A DNA stretch of 35,309 nt from Gemmatimonadota bacterium (GTDB lineage: Bacteria; Gemmatimonadota; Gemmatimonadetes; Gemmatimonadales; Gemmatimonadaceae), in the NCBI GenBank assembly GCA_025362095.1, contig JANYIJ010000066.1:1-35309 (forward strand), written 5' to 3'. This document shows positions 8,452 to 15,871 of this stretch, piece after piece. The notes beneath the pieces were generated by a model. It ran no database searches, was not told the origin of the DNA, and worked only from the letters and a program-made list of their open reading frames with translations. Position 1 is the stretch's first letter, and each line of letters starts with the position of its first letter. The translations under genes and the position numbers were made by a program.

Positions 8452-9205
8452 AAACCTTGTGGTAGCCGATCCTCGCTGCCTCTGCCCTGTCTTCCGCGAC
8501 GTAGGTCTCGAAATCCGAGAAGAACCCCGGCGCCTCGGTCTGCAACAGTCTCAGCGTTGCAACCGCCATGCGGCGGATCTCGAACTCGGCGCCCTCGCTC
8601 GATCGGAGTTCGAGCATCGTCCGCCAGGCCCGCGCATTGGCGGTGACGACAATCTTCGTCTCCGTCGAGTTCGGTAAAACTCCCCGGGCCGCCTCACGCG
8701 CCATTTTGCGGCGGTGAACTTTGTCCGCTACCCAGCCGTAGCGCTCCATCAGTTTCTCAACCAGCGCGATGTACGTTGCCTGCGCCGTCTCCATCTGCGC
8801 GGTCCACTGCGCGAGCAGCGCGTCGTCGCCGAGTATGGCGGGCGGCACAACGAACGCGGCCTGCGATTCGTCGACATATCGCTGCGAGAGCTGCGAGTAC
8901 GCGAAGCCCGCGCGGTGCCGCACGAGTTCGTGAGTCAGCGAGCGCGAGACCCCCTCGATCAGCAGCGAATAATTCGCGTGCTCGAGAACGGAGCCGTGCC
9001 CCTGCTTCTTGATGTTCTCGAGGTATTCCCGCGTTCCGCGATTGGCGGGATTCTTCTGGCTCATGTAGCAGAGGCGCCCCGCGAACTCCGCGAGTCGCTC
9101 GCCGTCGGTGCTCTCGCCAAGCCAGTGCACGGGGAGATGCGCGGGTTCCGCGAACGCCGGGCGCGCGAGGATCGAGATCACCGGTGCTTTATAGAAATGC
9201 GGCAT
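8450..9205 (-). CDS. thyX: FAD-dependent thymidylate synthase ThyX
   Basis: The protein is 251 aa and makes dTMP from dUMP using methylene-tetrahydrofolate and NADPH with FAD. The ThyX signature region is clear at residues 93-113: HELVRHRAGFAYSQLSQRYVD contains RHR (96-98) followed by the conserved serine and QRY. HGSVLEHANYS at 70-80 and the C-terminal RxxxLRSSEGAEFEIR block also fit the family. The spacing between RHR and Ser107 is eight residues; the textbook motif is RHR-X7-S, so this belongs to a variant with one extra residue. The gene is the last of a long minus-strand operon, 9 bases after the squalene synthase stop. It converges on the EF-G-like gene, whose terminator T-tract overlaps the thyX stop. 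Confidence 0.95.
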   Translation of the reverse strand: MPHFYKAPVISILARPAFAEPAHLPVHWLGESTDGERLAEFAGRLCYMSQKNPANRGTREYLENIKKQGHGSVLEHANYSLLIEGVSRSLTHELVRHRAGFAYSQLSQRYVDESQAAFVVPPAILGDDALLAQWTAQMETAQATYIALVEKLMERYGWVADKVHRRKMAREAARGVLPNSTETKIVVTANARAWRTMLELRSSEGAEFEIRRMAVATLRLLQTEAPGFFSDFETYVAEDRAEAARIGYHKV

Positions 9206-9214
9206 GCTGTAAAG

Positions 9215-10282
9215 TTAGGCGTTGGCAGCGAACGGAACAAACCGGCGCACACGGACGCGATCCACCAATGTTCGCAGCGCCCGGTTGCTGCAAAGCGCGA
9301 GCAGTCCTGCGATCGTAAGCGTCCGGACCTCGGCGCGCGTGATCTTCACGCTTCCGCCGTGATGCAGCATGGCGCGCGTCGCCGAGAGATCGCGCAGTGT
9401 GGCGTACGCAAAGAGCAGCGGCAGCACGCAGAATGCCCGGATCGCCACGGCGCGGCGCGGAATCAGGAGGATGTATTCGAGCGCGTCGTCGAGATCAGTC
9501 CACGCGAGCTGAATGAAACTCGCGACGGCGGCGTGGTTCCCCTCGATGTGCGCGTCGTCGAGGATCGTGCGGTGCGAGCTCCCGTGCTCCGCCAGCGACG
9601 TCTCCGGGATGTAGATCGCATTCTCGTGCTCGGCGTCCCACGCGATGTCCTTCAGGATGTTCACGGTTTGCAGTGCCTCGCCGAACTGCCGGCACTTGGT
9701 CCAGAGCTTTGCGAACTCCGGCTTGCCGACGCTCGGCGCGTGCTCGTGCCAGAGCTCGGTGAGCATGCAGCCAACAGTGCCCGCGACGTAGTAGCAGTAC
9801 TCGCGATACTCGGCGACGGTCTGAATGCGAATGCCGCGCGGATACAGCTCAACGAATTTCCGCATGCCATGTCCCATCACGCCCACCCAATGCATCACGC
9901 GGTTGCGCGTGTGATCGGGGAGCGAGCGCAGCAGCACGCAGACGAGATCCGTGTGGCGGAGGAGATCGACGTGCGCGGGATCGCCGCGAATGTCTGCGGC
10001 GAGCGCGGGGAACGCGTCGGCCGCTGCGCGATCCGGGAGACAGCGGAGAAATGCGTCGAGCAGTTCGGCCTTTCGTTCCGGCGTCGCGGCGCCGTCGTCT
10101 TCGATCGTGTCCGCGATGCGGCAGAGCAAGTACGCCGTGAGCACCGCACGGCCGAGCACGCCGGGCAGGAAGCGGATCGAGATTGCGAACGTGCGCGAGA
10201 CTTCAGGAAGAACGGCGAGTGCGAAGCGATTCGCGTAGCGGAATCGCTTGGCGTCGTCGCCGGTGGCGGTCGCGTCGATCAC
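9215..10282 (-). CDS. Squalene/phytoene synthase family protein, probably squalene synthase
   Basis: The protein is 355 aa; the GTG start at 10282 overlaps the upstream stop by four bases (GTGA). Two Asp-rich prenyl-diphosphate motifs are visible: DTIED at 58-62 (in YLLCRIADTIEDD) and DIAWD at 212-216 (in NILKDIAWDAEHENAIYIP). PEVSRTFAISI (26-36) and EYCYYVAGTVG (161-171) resemble the eukaryote-type squalene synthase (farnesyl-diphosphate farnesyltransferase) more than the bacterial HpnC/HpnD or CrtB groups. It would join two farnesyl diphosphates head-to-head to squalene for hopanoid or sterol synthesis; phytoene synthase activity cannot be excluded. No squalene cyclase or other isoprenoid gene is in the window. 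Its neighbours (a two-TM protein and thyX) do not point to a lipid cluster. Confidence 0.85.
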   Translation of the reverse strand: MIDATATGDDAKRFRYANRFALAVLPEVSRTFAISIRFLPGVLGRAVLTAYLLCRIADTIEDDGAATPERKAELLDAFLRCLPDRAAADAFPALAADIRGDPAHVDLLRHTDLVCVLLRSLPDHTRNRVMHWVGVMGHGMRKFVELYPRGIRIQTVAEYREYCYYVAGTVGCMLTELWHEHAPSVGKPEFAKLWTKCRQFGEALQTVNILKDIAWDAEHENAIYIPETSLAEHGSSHRTILDDAHIEGNHAAVASFIQLAWTDLDDALEYILLIPRRAVAIRAFCVLPLLFAYATLRDLSATRAMLHHGGSVKITRAEVRTLTIAGLLALCSNRALRTLVDRVRVRRFVPFAANA

Positions 10283-11109
10283 TTTGGTTTCCGCGGCGGG
10301 CCGATGATTGCGTCGAGCAGGACCTGCGCGGTGGTCGGAGGTGTTGCGGTTCCGAACTCGAGGCGGTCGAGCGCTTGTTCCATCGCGATCTGCGCGCGCG
10401 CCACGACATGCGCGTATCTGGTCCGCGTGACGAGCAACCCGATCGCCGGGACGGCGGTGCCGAGCAGCGCCGCCAGAAGAACCGGGATCCCGATTGCGAG
10501 CAACGGCCCCGTGATGAGGATCGCAAAGAGAAGGGTCAGCGCGACCGCTGTCATCGTGCGCTCTCGTCTTGTGGACCTGAAATCCGCGACGATTCGCGCA
10601 TGCGATTGTCCCGGCGCGACGTCGGCGACGATCGCGCTCACATTGTCGGCGGCCGCGAGTTCCAGCCCGCTGCCGGAGACCGTTAGCGCGCGACGAAACG
10701 TCGAGAAGAAATCACGCCGCGCCTCCCACACGAGCTGATCCGCGAAACGCCGCTTCACCTCGAGTCCTTCGTTTCGCTGCATCCAGGCGTCGAGTGCGGC
10801 GAGCACCGCCGGTGCGCTGCCCGGAACGGTTCGTGCGGCGGTGATCGCCGAGGGGCCAGCGAGCGACGCTAGCAGCCCCGATTCTTCTGGAACGATGGTC
10901 CGGCTGCGCTCCTCTGCCAGCGCTTGTCGCACCGCTTCGGTCGAGAGTCCGACCTCTTTGCCAAGGTCGACGATCTGTGCCTCGGTCATTGCGCCGGCAT
11001 CGTCGCTCTCGCCAGTCGAGCCTTGCAGCTGGGCCGCGCGCGCGAGAACACGCTCGAGCGCGGCGCGCGTCAGCGCGGTGCCGGGCGGATTCGGGCGGTC
11101 GTCAGCCAC
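10279..11109 (-). CDS. Hypothetical two-TM membrane protein
   Basis: The protein is 276 aa. The first 80 residues are soluble and contain a helical part (MTEAQIVDLGKEVGLSTEAV, 41-60) that looks like a short helix-turn-helix or SHOCT-like segment. A middle domain of about 100 residues follows, then two adjacent hydrophobic helices at about 187-232 (AVALTLLFAILITGPLL and AALLGTAVPAIGLLV), and a short tail. I do not recognise a named family. The start at 11109 is 18 bases after the zinc-ribbon gene, and its TGA overlaps the GTG of the squalene synthase gene, so the three are co-translated. A membrane regulatory or sensing role is possible but unproven. Confidence 0.75.
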   Translation of the reverse strand: MADDRPNPPGTALTRAALERVLARAAQLQGSTGESDDAGAMTEAQIVDLGKEVGLSTEAVRQALAEERSRTIVPEESGLLASLAGPSAITAARTVPGSAPAVLAALDAWMQRNEGLEVKRRFADQLVWEARRDFFSTFRRALTVSGSGLELAAADNVSAIVADVAPGQSHARIVADFRSTRRERTMTAVALTLLFAILITGPLLAIGIPVLLAALLGTAVPAIGLLVTRTRYAHVVARAQIAMEQALDRLEFGTATPPTTAQVLLDAIIGPPRKPK

Positions 11110-11127
11110 GGCTCCGCACGAGCGCGG

Positions 11128-11805
11128 TCAGGAAGCGGCGAGCCGGCCGCATGCGACGCAGAACTTCCATCCCGGTTCGAGTTCTGCGCTGCACGCGGCG
11201 CAGCGCCGCTGAAGCAGGTTCTGCCCGCAGCTCGGGCAGAAATGAATCGGACGATCTTCCGGCAGTGCCTGTCCGCAGTAGCGGCAACCCGGTCGCGACG
11301 AATGCGGCGTGGCCTCCGCCGCCGGATCGAGCGGGCGCTGTGTCACCACCGCGGACGGCCTGATTGTTTTCGGCGAGGTGACCGCCTCGGAGAGCGGCAG
11401 CGGCGCCGTCTGAGGCTCCGCGAGTGCCGGCGCCGCCGCTGGCGCGGGCGCCGGCATCGAATCGCCCGCGATGCGCGCGAGTTCCTGCGCGATCGTCACC
11501 CGCGATGTGAGATACGCGCGATACGCGCCGAGGTCCGGGTTCGGCGACGCGAGTTCCGCGCGCAGATCGTCCTGCAGCAGATCGTCGGCGAATAGATATC
11601 CGCGCTCGCCGGCGAGCAGGCGCGTCAGCGCGTGCGAGTAATCATCGTTGGTTTCCAGCGCGCCCTCGGCGCGCACCACGCGATAGGGCACGAGTTCCAG
11701 CAGCTCCGACACTTCGAACGGGCGCGTGAGGAGTTCGGGCCGGTTGTCGCGGGCGGCCCGCACCAATCGTTCGAACAGCACGTCGAGAGGATCCATCTTC
11801 TGCAT
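11128..11805 (-). CDS. Zinc-ribbon protein with four CxxC knuckles
   Basis: The frame extends upstream into rnhA, but the ATG at 11805 follows the RNase H stop by a single base, so I take it (225 aa); ATG 11796 is an alternative. Residues about 1-115 are a helical domain beginning MDPLDVLFERLVRAARD. A Pro/Ala-rich linker follows at about 115-165. The last 50 residues hold two tandem zinc ribbons with CRYC, CPSC, CAAC and CVAC knuckles. Such C-terminal double ribbons occur in many small bacterial proteins of unknown role; they mediate protein or nucleic-acid contacts. Being locked between an RNase H homologue and a membrane protein suggests shared regulation, not a known function. Confidence 0.8.
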   Translation of the reverse strand: MQKMDPLDVLFERLVRAARDNRPELLTRPFEVSELLELVPYRVVRAEGALETNDDYSHALTRLLAGERGYLFADDLLQDDLRAELASPNPDLGAYRAYLTSRVTIAQELARIAGDSMPAPAPAAAPALAEPQTAPLPLSEAVTSPKTIRPSAVVTQRPLDPAAEATPHSSRPGCRYCGQALPEDRPIHFCPSCGQNLLQRRCAACSAELEPGWKFCVACGRLAAS

Positions 11806-11806
11806 C

Positions 11807-12424
11807 TTAACGATCGGGCGACGGCAGCGGCGTACTCGCGCGGAACTCATCGTGTTCCGGAAACGGACTCGGATCCGCGTGCTTTGCGCCCTTGGCGCGC
11901 GTCGCCGCGAACCACGCGTCGAAACCCGATGCCTCGAGTCCGCCCGAATGCGTTTGATCTGCGGCGGCACGCGTGGCGAGATGATTCGCGTACTCGTTCT
12001 GCGCATGCCCGTCGTGGCCCCGCACCCACTTCCAGCTCACCTCGTGCGGCTCGACGGCGCCGATCGCTTCGTGCCAGAGCTCGAGATTTTCGATCGCTCC
12101 GCCCTTTCGCTTCCAGCCGTTGCGTGCCCATGAGTGGACCCACTGCGTCATGCCGTCCACGATGTAGCGCGAGTCGGTGGTGAACGTGACGCGGCAGCGC
12201 GCGCCTTTCGCGCCGAGCGCGTCCATCGACTCGATGACAGATCGGAGCGCCATGCGATTATTGGTCGTCGATGTTTCGCTGATCCAGAGATCGCGGCGCA
12301 CGATCGATCCGTTCGATGATCGCACTTCAATCAGCGCGCCCGCGCCGCCGGGATTGTCGCCTTCGCGTCCGTTGCCGATGCACGATTCATCCGCGAACAC
12401 GGCGACGAAGCAGGGTGTGCTCAA
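11807..12424 (-). CDS. rnhA: RNase HI-like protein lacking two catalytic carboxylates
   Basis: The protein is 205 aa; the TTG start at 12424 overlaps the upstream TGA (TTGA). The RNase H fold is clear: DESCIGNG (12-19), TTNNRMAL (53-60), FTTDSRYIVDGMTQWVHSW (81-99), WVRGHDGHAQNEYANHLA (133-150). Compared with E. coli RNase HI, Asp10 and Asp70 are kept (Asp12, Asp84) and so is the flexible-loop His (His137). Glu48 is replaced by Ala59, and Asp134 by Asn147. The first motif is DES, where DGS is usual, with four extra residues (REGD) before NPGGAG. A C-terminal tail of about 50 residues follows. It may be a weak or altered nuclease, a hybrid-binding protein, or use Glu13 in place of Glu48. The symbol is by homology only. 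Confidence 0.85.
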   Translation of the reverse strand: MSTPCFVAVFADESCIGNGREGDNPGGAGALIEVRSSNGSIVRRDLWISETSTTNNRMALRSVIESMDALGAKGARCRVTFTTDSRYIVDGMTQWVHSWARNGWKRKGGAIENLELWHEAIGAVEPHEVSWKWVRGHDGHAQNEYANHLATRAAADQTHSGGLEASGFDAWFAATRAKGAKHADPSPFPEHDEFRASTPLPSPDR

Positions 12425-12639
12425 CGCACGACCTCGATCGAATCGGCTTCATCGAGCCAGATCGTCAGCGGCTGGCCGGTGCCGGGATGGCGCGTCTCGA
12501 TCGCTTCGCGACGGCCGCGAAGGTGCAGCTGAATCGGAATTACCACGTAGTCGGTGCCGCGCCGCCGCACGGTGATGCGCCGTCCGTCGCGAATCGCATT
12601 TTCGAGAGCGTCGTATCCGGCGACCGTGAGCTGCGCCAT
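12421..12639 (-). CDS. Small hypothetical protein, 72 aa
   Basis: The ATG at 12639 shares its A with the M20 peptidase stop (TGATG) and has GGAGG nine bases upstream; that Shine-Dalgarno lies in the last M20 codons. The product (MAQLTVAGYDALENAIRDGR...) is basic and probably beta-rich (RRITVRRRGTDYVVIPIQLHL, with a Pro/Gly turn before PLTIWLDEADSIEV), with no signal, cysteine or known motif. It ends in a TTGA overlap with the RNase H-like gene. The tight coupling on both sides and the good ribosome site make it a real gene. A small RNA-binding or adaptor protein is one guess from its charge, without firm support. Confidence 0.75.
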   Translation of the reverse strand: MAQLTVAGYDALENAIRDGRRITVRRRGTDYVVIPIQLHLRGRREAIETRHPGTGQPLTIWLDEADSIEVVR

Positions 12640-13802
12640 CAGGATTTTCCTCCGAACCACTCGCTCACGACGCTGGAGAGCACTCCGGTGGCGCGCTCGA
12701 TCTCACTTATCTCCACATACTCCTCTGCCGAATGCGCGAGCCCGATGTCGCCGGGCCCAAAACAGATTGCCGGAATGCCCGCCGCCGTGAACAGCGCGGC
12801 GTCCGTCCAGCAGGGAAGACCTTCTATCGGCGCGGGTTCGCCGGCCTTGGCGAGGGCCGTCGAGAGCGCGCGCACAAGCGGATGCGATGCTGCGACCTCG
12901 TTGGGCGCCTGCGCAAATCCGGGAACGAGATCGGCGCGGAATTCGGGGACGCGCGCGCGAACACGCGCACATGCCTCTTCCACTTCACGTGTGAAATCTG
13001 CGGCACTCTCTCCCGGAATTGTCCGGCGCTCGAGTTGCACGCTGCAGCGGTCCGGATACGTGGAGAGTCCGAGTCCGCCCCCGACGATCGACGCGTGGAA
13101 TGACGGCCGCCCCAGCAGCGGATGCGATTTTTTCGAGAGCGCGGTGCGCTGGTAGTCGTCGAGTTCGGCGAGCGCCAATCCCGCGAGCGTGATCGCGTCG
13201 ACACCGATGTCATAGCGGCTTCCGTGCGCGGCGCGGCCGTGCACGATGAGTTCGAGCCATGCGAAGCCGCGATGCGCGGGGCAGATCGCGAGGCGCGTGG
13301 GCTCGGTGACGATCGCGGCTTCGGCGCGGATGCCGGATTCGACGAGCGCGCGTGTGCCGATGCTCTCGTACTCCTCGTCGGAGACTGCGGCGACGATCAC
13401 TTCGCCGTCGAGATCCGCGTCCGCGACGCGGAGCGCCGCCGCGCACATCGCGGCGATGCCCGATTTCATGTCGGACGAGCCGCGCCCGTAGATGCGGCCG
13501 TCGCGCACCTCGGCGTCCCACGGGGAATGGATCATTCCTTCAACGCCGACCGTGTCAAGATGGCCGTTGAAGAGCAGCGCGCGTCCGCCCGCGCGGCCGA
13601 TGCGCGCGATTACGTTGGGCCGGGTCGCGATGGTCTCCTGGATTTCAACGCGAAATCCCCAGCGCTCAAGCGTCTTCGCGAGCGCGAGCGCACACGCGCG
13701 CTCGCCGGGTCCGTCGCTGACGAGCGACGGGTTTCGCGAATCGATCGCGACGAGTGCGCGCGTCAGCGCGACTGCGTCGCCACGCGTGGGAGTTGCGGTC
13801 AT
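12639..13802 (-). CDS. M20-family metallopeptidase/deacylase (ArgE/DapE type)
   Basis: The protein is 387 aa. Zinc-site motifs are in order: NGHLDTV (79-85; His81 and catalytic Asp83), GRGSSDMKSG (106-115; bridging Asp111), SDEEYES (141-147; general base Glu143 and metal Glu144), VTEPT (165-169; Glu167) and GLAHSAEEYVEI near the end (last metal His). HGRAAHGS lies in the dimerisation (lid) domain. The family hydrolyses N-acyl amino acids such as acetylornithine, succinyl-diaminopimelate or acetyl-citrulline; the sequence does not decide which, and no arginine or lysine genes are adjacent. It begins 16 bases after the H1-like gene, with a small hairpin in the gap, and its stop is fused to the start of the next small gene. 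Confidence 0.9.
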   Translation of the reverse strand: MTATPTRGDAVALTRALVAIDSRNPSLVSDGPGERACALALAKTLERWGFRVEIQETIATRPNVIARIGRAGGRALLFNGHLDTVGVEGMIHSPWDAEVRDGRIYGRGSSDMKSGIAAMCAAALRVADADLDGEVIVAAVSDEEYESIGTRALVESGIRAEAAIVTEPTRLAICPAHRGFAWLELIVHGRAAHGSRYDIGVDAITLAGLALAELDDYQRTALSKKSHPLLGRPSFHASIVGGGLGLSTYPDRCSVQLERRTIPGESAADFTREVEEACARVRARVPEFRADLVPGFAQAPNEVAASHPLVRALSTALAKAGEPAPIEGLPCWTDAALFTAAGIPAICFGPGDIGLAHSAEEYVEISEIERATGVLSSVVSEWFGGKS

Positions 13803-13820
13803 AGCGGGAAACTACCCGCT
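13803..13820 (-). promoter_or_regulatory. Short hairpin in the gap before the M20 gene
   Basis: AGCGGG (13803-13808) and CCCGCT (13815-13820) form perfect 6-bp arms around a 6-base loop. The hairpin fills the gap between the H1-like gene stop and the M20 start codon, where a Shine-Dalgarno would lie. It has no T-tract, so it is more likely a translation or mRNA-processing element than a terminator; this is inference. Confidence 0.35.
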
Positions 13821-14472
13821 ATTTCTTCGGCGCGGGCTTCTTCTTTGCCGCCGGCTTTGCGGCCTTCTTCGCCGGCTTTTTGGCAGCCGGCTTTTTGGCA
13901 GCCGGCTTCTTGGCAGCCGGCTTCGCGGCCTTTTTCACAGGCTTCTTCGCGACCGCTTTCTTTGCGGCCGGCTTGGCGGCAACCTTGTGCGGCGCGACCT
14001 TTTTCAGAACTGCGGCACCTGACTTGTGCGGAAGCACGGCCGGCGGCGCTGCCTTGGGAAGCGAGTACGGAATCGGCTTGATGACCGGTTTCGGCTTCTG
14101 CTCGATGCGCGGCGGCGGCTTCTTGCCTTTGTGCTTTTTCGACCACGCGTCTTCAGCGTCGCGAATCAGCTTGTCCGCTTCTTCCTGCGTCATCTGACTG
14201 CGGCGCACCATGTACTGCACCAGGTCGCGCGCGCTTTCGAGCGTGAAGACCGAGAGACCAGCGGCGGCACCGATGACTTCTTTCATCGCCGCGGCCATCT
14301 TGCTTCCGGCCTCCATGCTGATCTCGTGCGCCTTGGCGGCCATCTCGGCAACCGTGTCGCGCACATCGGCGCCACGATGTCCCGGGTGACGGCGCACCGG
14401 CGGCACAGCGACGCCGGCAGTTACTGTTTCTGCTGCAGCGGGTTTGGCCGCGGCAGGATTCTTATCGGTCAT
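13819..14472 (-). CDS. Phasin-like N-domain with histone H1-like Lys/Ala/Pro tail
   Basis: The protein is 217 aa; ATG 14472 has GGAG about nine bases upstream. Residues about 35-115 are helical. Residues 80-106 (ESARDLVQYMVRRSQMTQEE and following) match the pattern of polyhydroxyalkanoate-granule phasin-type regulators of the PhaF/PhaI kind. Residues about 155-217 are a run of KKPAA/AKPAAKK units like the tails of histone H1-like bacterial proteins and PhaF, which bind DNA without sequence specificity. The two parts together suggest a nucleoid-associated protein that may link DNA to granules or membranes. It has no PHA genes beside it in this window. It heads the minus-strand operon and has a good sigma-70 promoter about 130 bases upstream. 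Confidence 0.8.
   Translation of the reverse strand: MTDKNPAAAKPAAAETVTAGVAVPPVRRHPGHRGADVRDTVAEMAAKAHEISMEAGSKMAAAMKEVIGAAAGLSVFTLESARDLVQYMVRRSQMTQEEADKLIRDAEDAWSKKHKGKKPPPRIEQKPKPVIKPIPYSLPKAAPPAVLPHKSGAAVLKKVAPHKVAAKPAAKKAVAKKPVKKAAKPAAKKPAAKKPAAKKPAKKAAKPAAKKKPAPKK
13871..13930. repeat. 15-bp tandem repeat coding the KKPAA units
   Basis: There are four 15-bp units. The first two are identical (gccggctttttggca at 13871-13885 and 13886-13900), the third has one change, and the fourth (13916-13930) is diverged. They encode consecutive Lys/Pro/Ala pentapeptides on the minus strand. Near-identity at DNA level suggests recent unit duplication and possible length variation between strains. Confidence 0.85.
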
Positions 14473-14605
14473 GCGGTGTCGCTCCGGGCACGAGCAGGAC
14501 GCCGCCCGTGTGGCGGCATCGATTGGACGCGCGGATCGGCCAGGAACTGGAAAATGCGGCCGTCAGATCGGTATCACGAGAAACCGCGCGAAGTTACAGG
14601 GGGCA

Positions 14606-14633
14606 AGTATATGGAAAAGGAGGAGCAGGGCAA
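14606..14633 (-). promoter_or_regulatory. Putative sigma-70 promoter of the eight-gene minus-strand operon
   Basis: On the minus strand, TTGCCC (14633-14628) is followed after 16 bases by TATACT (14611-14606), a near-consensus -35/-10 pair. Transcription would start near 14599, giving a leader of about 125 bases before the ATG at 14472. The rest of this 293-bp divergent intergenic region holds an AT-rich patch (about 14690-14765) next to the CoA-transferase start, which probably carries that gene's promoter, though I cannot assign its boxes. Confidence 0.5.
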
Positions 14634-14765
14634 GTGATGAAAGGACAATGGATTGGGGTCAATTTCGAGTGAAATCGCCACTTTTCACGAACAAACCTCC
14701 ATACATGTACGAATAATTATCTAATTTATAGCGTCAGTTACGACACATAATAAAGACACTATCAT

Positions 14766-15869
14766 ATGAGTTTGCCACTAATTGGCGTTCGTGTTCTGGA
14801 TCTTTCCCGTGTACTCGCTGGGCCGGTCTGCACAATGATTCTCGGCGATCTTGGCGCGGACGTGCTCAAAATCGAGCGGCCGGGCTCTGGAGATGAGAGT
14901 CGCGGCTGGGGACCACCGTTCGATTCTCGCGGCGAGAGTGCATACTACTTGTGCTGCAATCGCAACAAGCTGAGCGCAGTTGCAGATCTCGACGATGCGA
15001 ACGATCAGGCAATGCTGCGGCGATTGATCGCCGACGCCGATGTCGTCGTAGAAAACTTTCGTCCGGACGTTCTCGCGAAACGATCGCTCGATCACGCCGA
15101 GCTGCTCGCCGCGAATCCGAAGCTGATCTGGTGCACGATCACGGGATTCGGCGCCGAGAGTTCGCGGCCGGGGTACGATTTCGTCGTGCAGGCGGAATCG
15201 GGATGGATGTCGATCACCGGCGCCCCGGATGGGCAGCCGATGAAAACAGGCGTGGCGCTCGTCGATCTCATCACGGGAAAAGACGCCGCGATTGCGGTGC
15301 TCGCTGCACTCGCTGGAGCGCGGCGCGGCACGCCGTCCGAGCGCCGGCTCGTCGTCTCGCTGCGGCAGAGCGCGACGAGCGCGCTGATCAACGTCGCCCA
15401 GAATGCGCTGGTAACGGGCAGACCGGCTGGGCGCTGGGGAAACGCGCACGCGAACCTCGTGCCGTACGAGCTGTTCGAGGCGAGCGATCGCGGGCTTGTG
15501 ATCGCAGTCGGGAGCGACGCGCAATTCGCGGCGATGTCGCGCGCGCTCGGACTCGATTCGCTCGCGGACGCGCGCTTCGTCACGAACGCGGGGCGGCTCG
15601 CACACCGCGCAGAAATCGTCGCGGCGATCCGCGCGCGCGTCGCCACGAAAACGGCTTCGGAATGGATCGCGATCCTCGAGCCGTCCGGCGTGCCGTGCGG
15701 GCTGGTGCGCACCGTTCTCGAAGCGCTCGGCGATGTCTCCGCGTCTCCGCTCACCGGCGTTGCTCCATTGGCGCCGGCGGCAGTGCGGCGCGCGCCGCCC
15801 CTGCTCGATGAGCACGGCGAACTCGTGCGAGCGCATGGATGGGATGCGTTCGCGCCGCTAGACTGTTAG
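14766..15869 (+). CDS. CaiB/BaiF-family CoA transferase (class III)
   Basis: The protein is 367 aa. The N-terminus (VRVLDLSRVLAGPVCTMILG, 8-27) with ADVLKIERPGSGD (31-43) is the classic class III CoA-transferase opening. VVVENFRPDVLAK (93-105) and the GYDFVVQAESGWMSITG segment follow. Asp167 in GVALVDLITG aligns with the Asp that forms an acyl-enzyme anhydride in formyl-CoA transferase. These enzymes move CoA between carboxylic acids (formyl/oxalyl, carnitine, bile acids, mesaconate and others); the substrate is not readable. The ATG at 14766 lies in an unusually AT-rich leader with no strong Shine-Dalgarno. A lipoprotein gene starts two bases after its stop, so the two may be co-transcribed although functionally unlike. 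Confidence 0.9.
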   Translation: MSLPLIGVRVLDLSRVLAGPVCTMILGDLGADVLKIERPGSGDESRGWGPPFDSRGESAYYLCCNRNKLSAVADLDDANDQAMLRRLIADADVVVENFRPDVLAKRSLDHAELLAANPKLIWCTITGFGAESSRPGYDFVVQAESGWMSITGAPDGQPMKTGVALVDLITGKDAAIAVLAALAGARRGTPSERRLVVSLRQSATSALINVAQNALVTGRPAGRWGNAHANLVPYELFEASDRGLVIAVGSDAQFAAMSRALGLDSLADARFVTNAGRLAHRAEIVAAIRARVATKTASEWIAILEPSGVPCGLVRTVLEALGDVSASPLTGVAPLAPAAVRRAPPLLDEHGELVRAHGWDAFAPLDC

Positions 15870-15871
15870 TG

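Noticed and set aside
8714-10738. Long plus-strand frame (674 codons) across thyX, squalene synthase and the TM gene
   Set aside because: It crosses three well-supported opposite-strand genes and its composition is typical of antisense shadows.
11806-12006. N-terminal extension of the zinc-ribbon protein up to an ATG at 12006
   Set aside because: The added residues are Arg-rich antisense-like sequence read through rnhA; the ATG one base after the rnhA stop is more natural.
13871-13930. Possible CRISPR or mobile repeat
   Set aside because: The 15-bp units are in-frame coding repeats without spacers; no cas genes are present.
14611-14637. Tiny plus-strand frame starting ATGGAAAAGG in the 14473-14765 gap
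   Set aside because: Only eight codons and no ribosome site; the bases are better explained as the minus-strand promoter.
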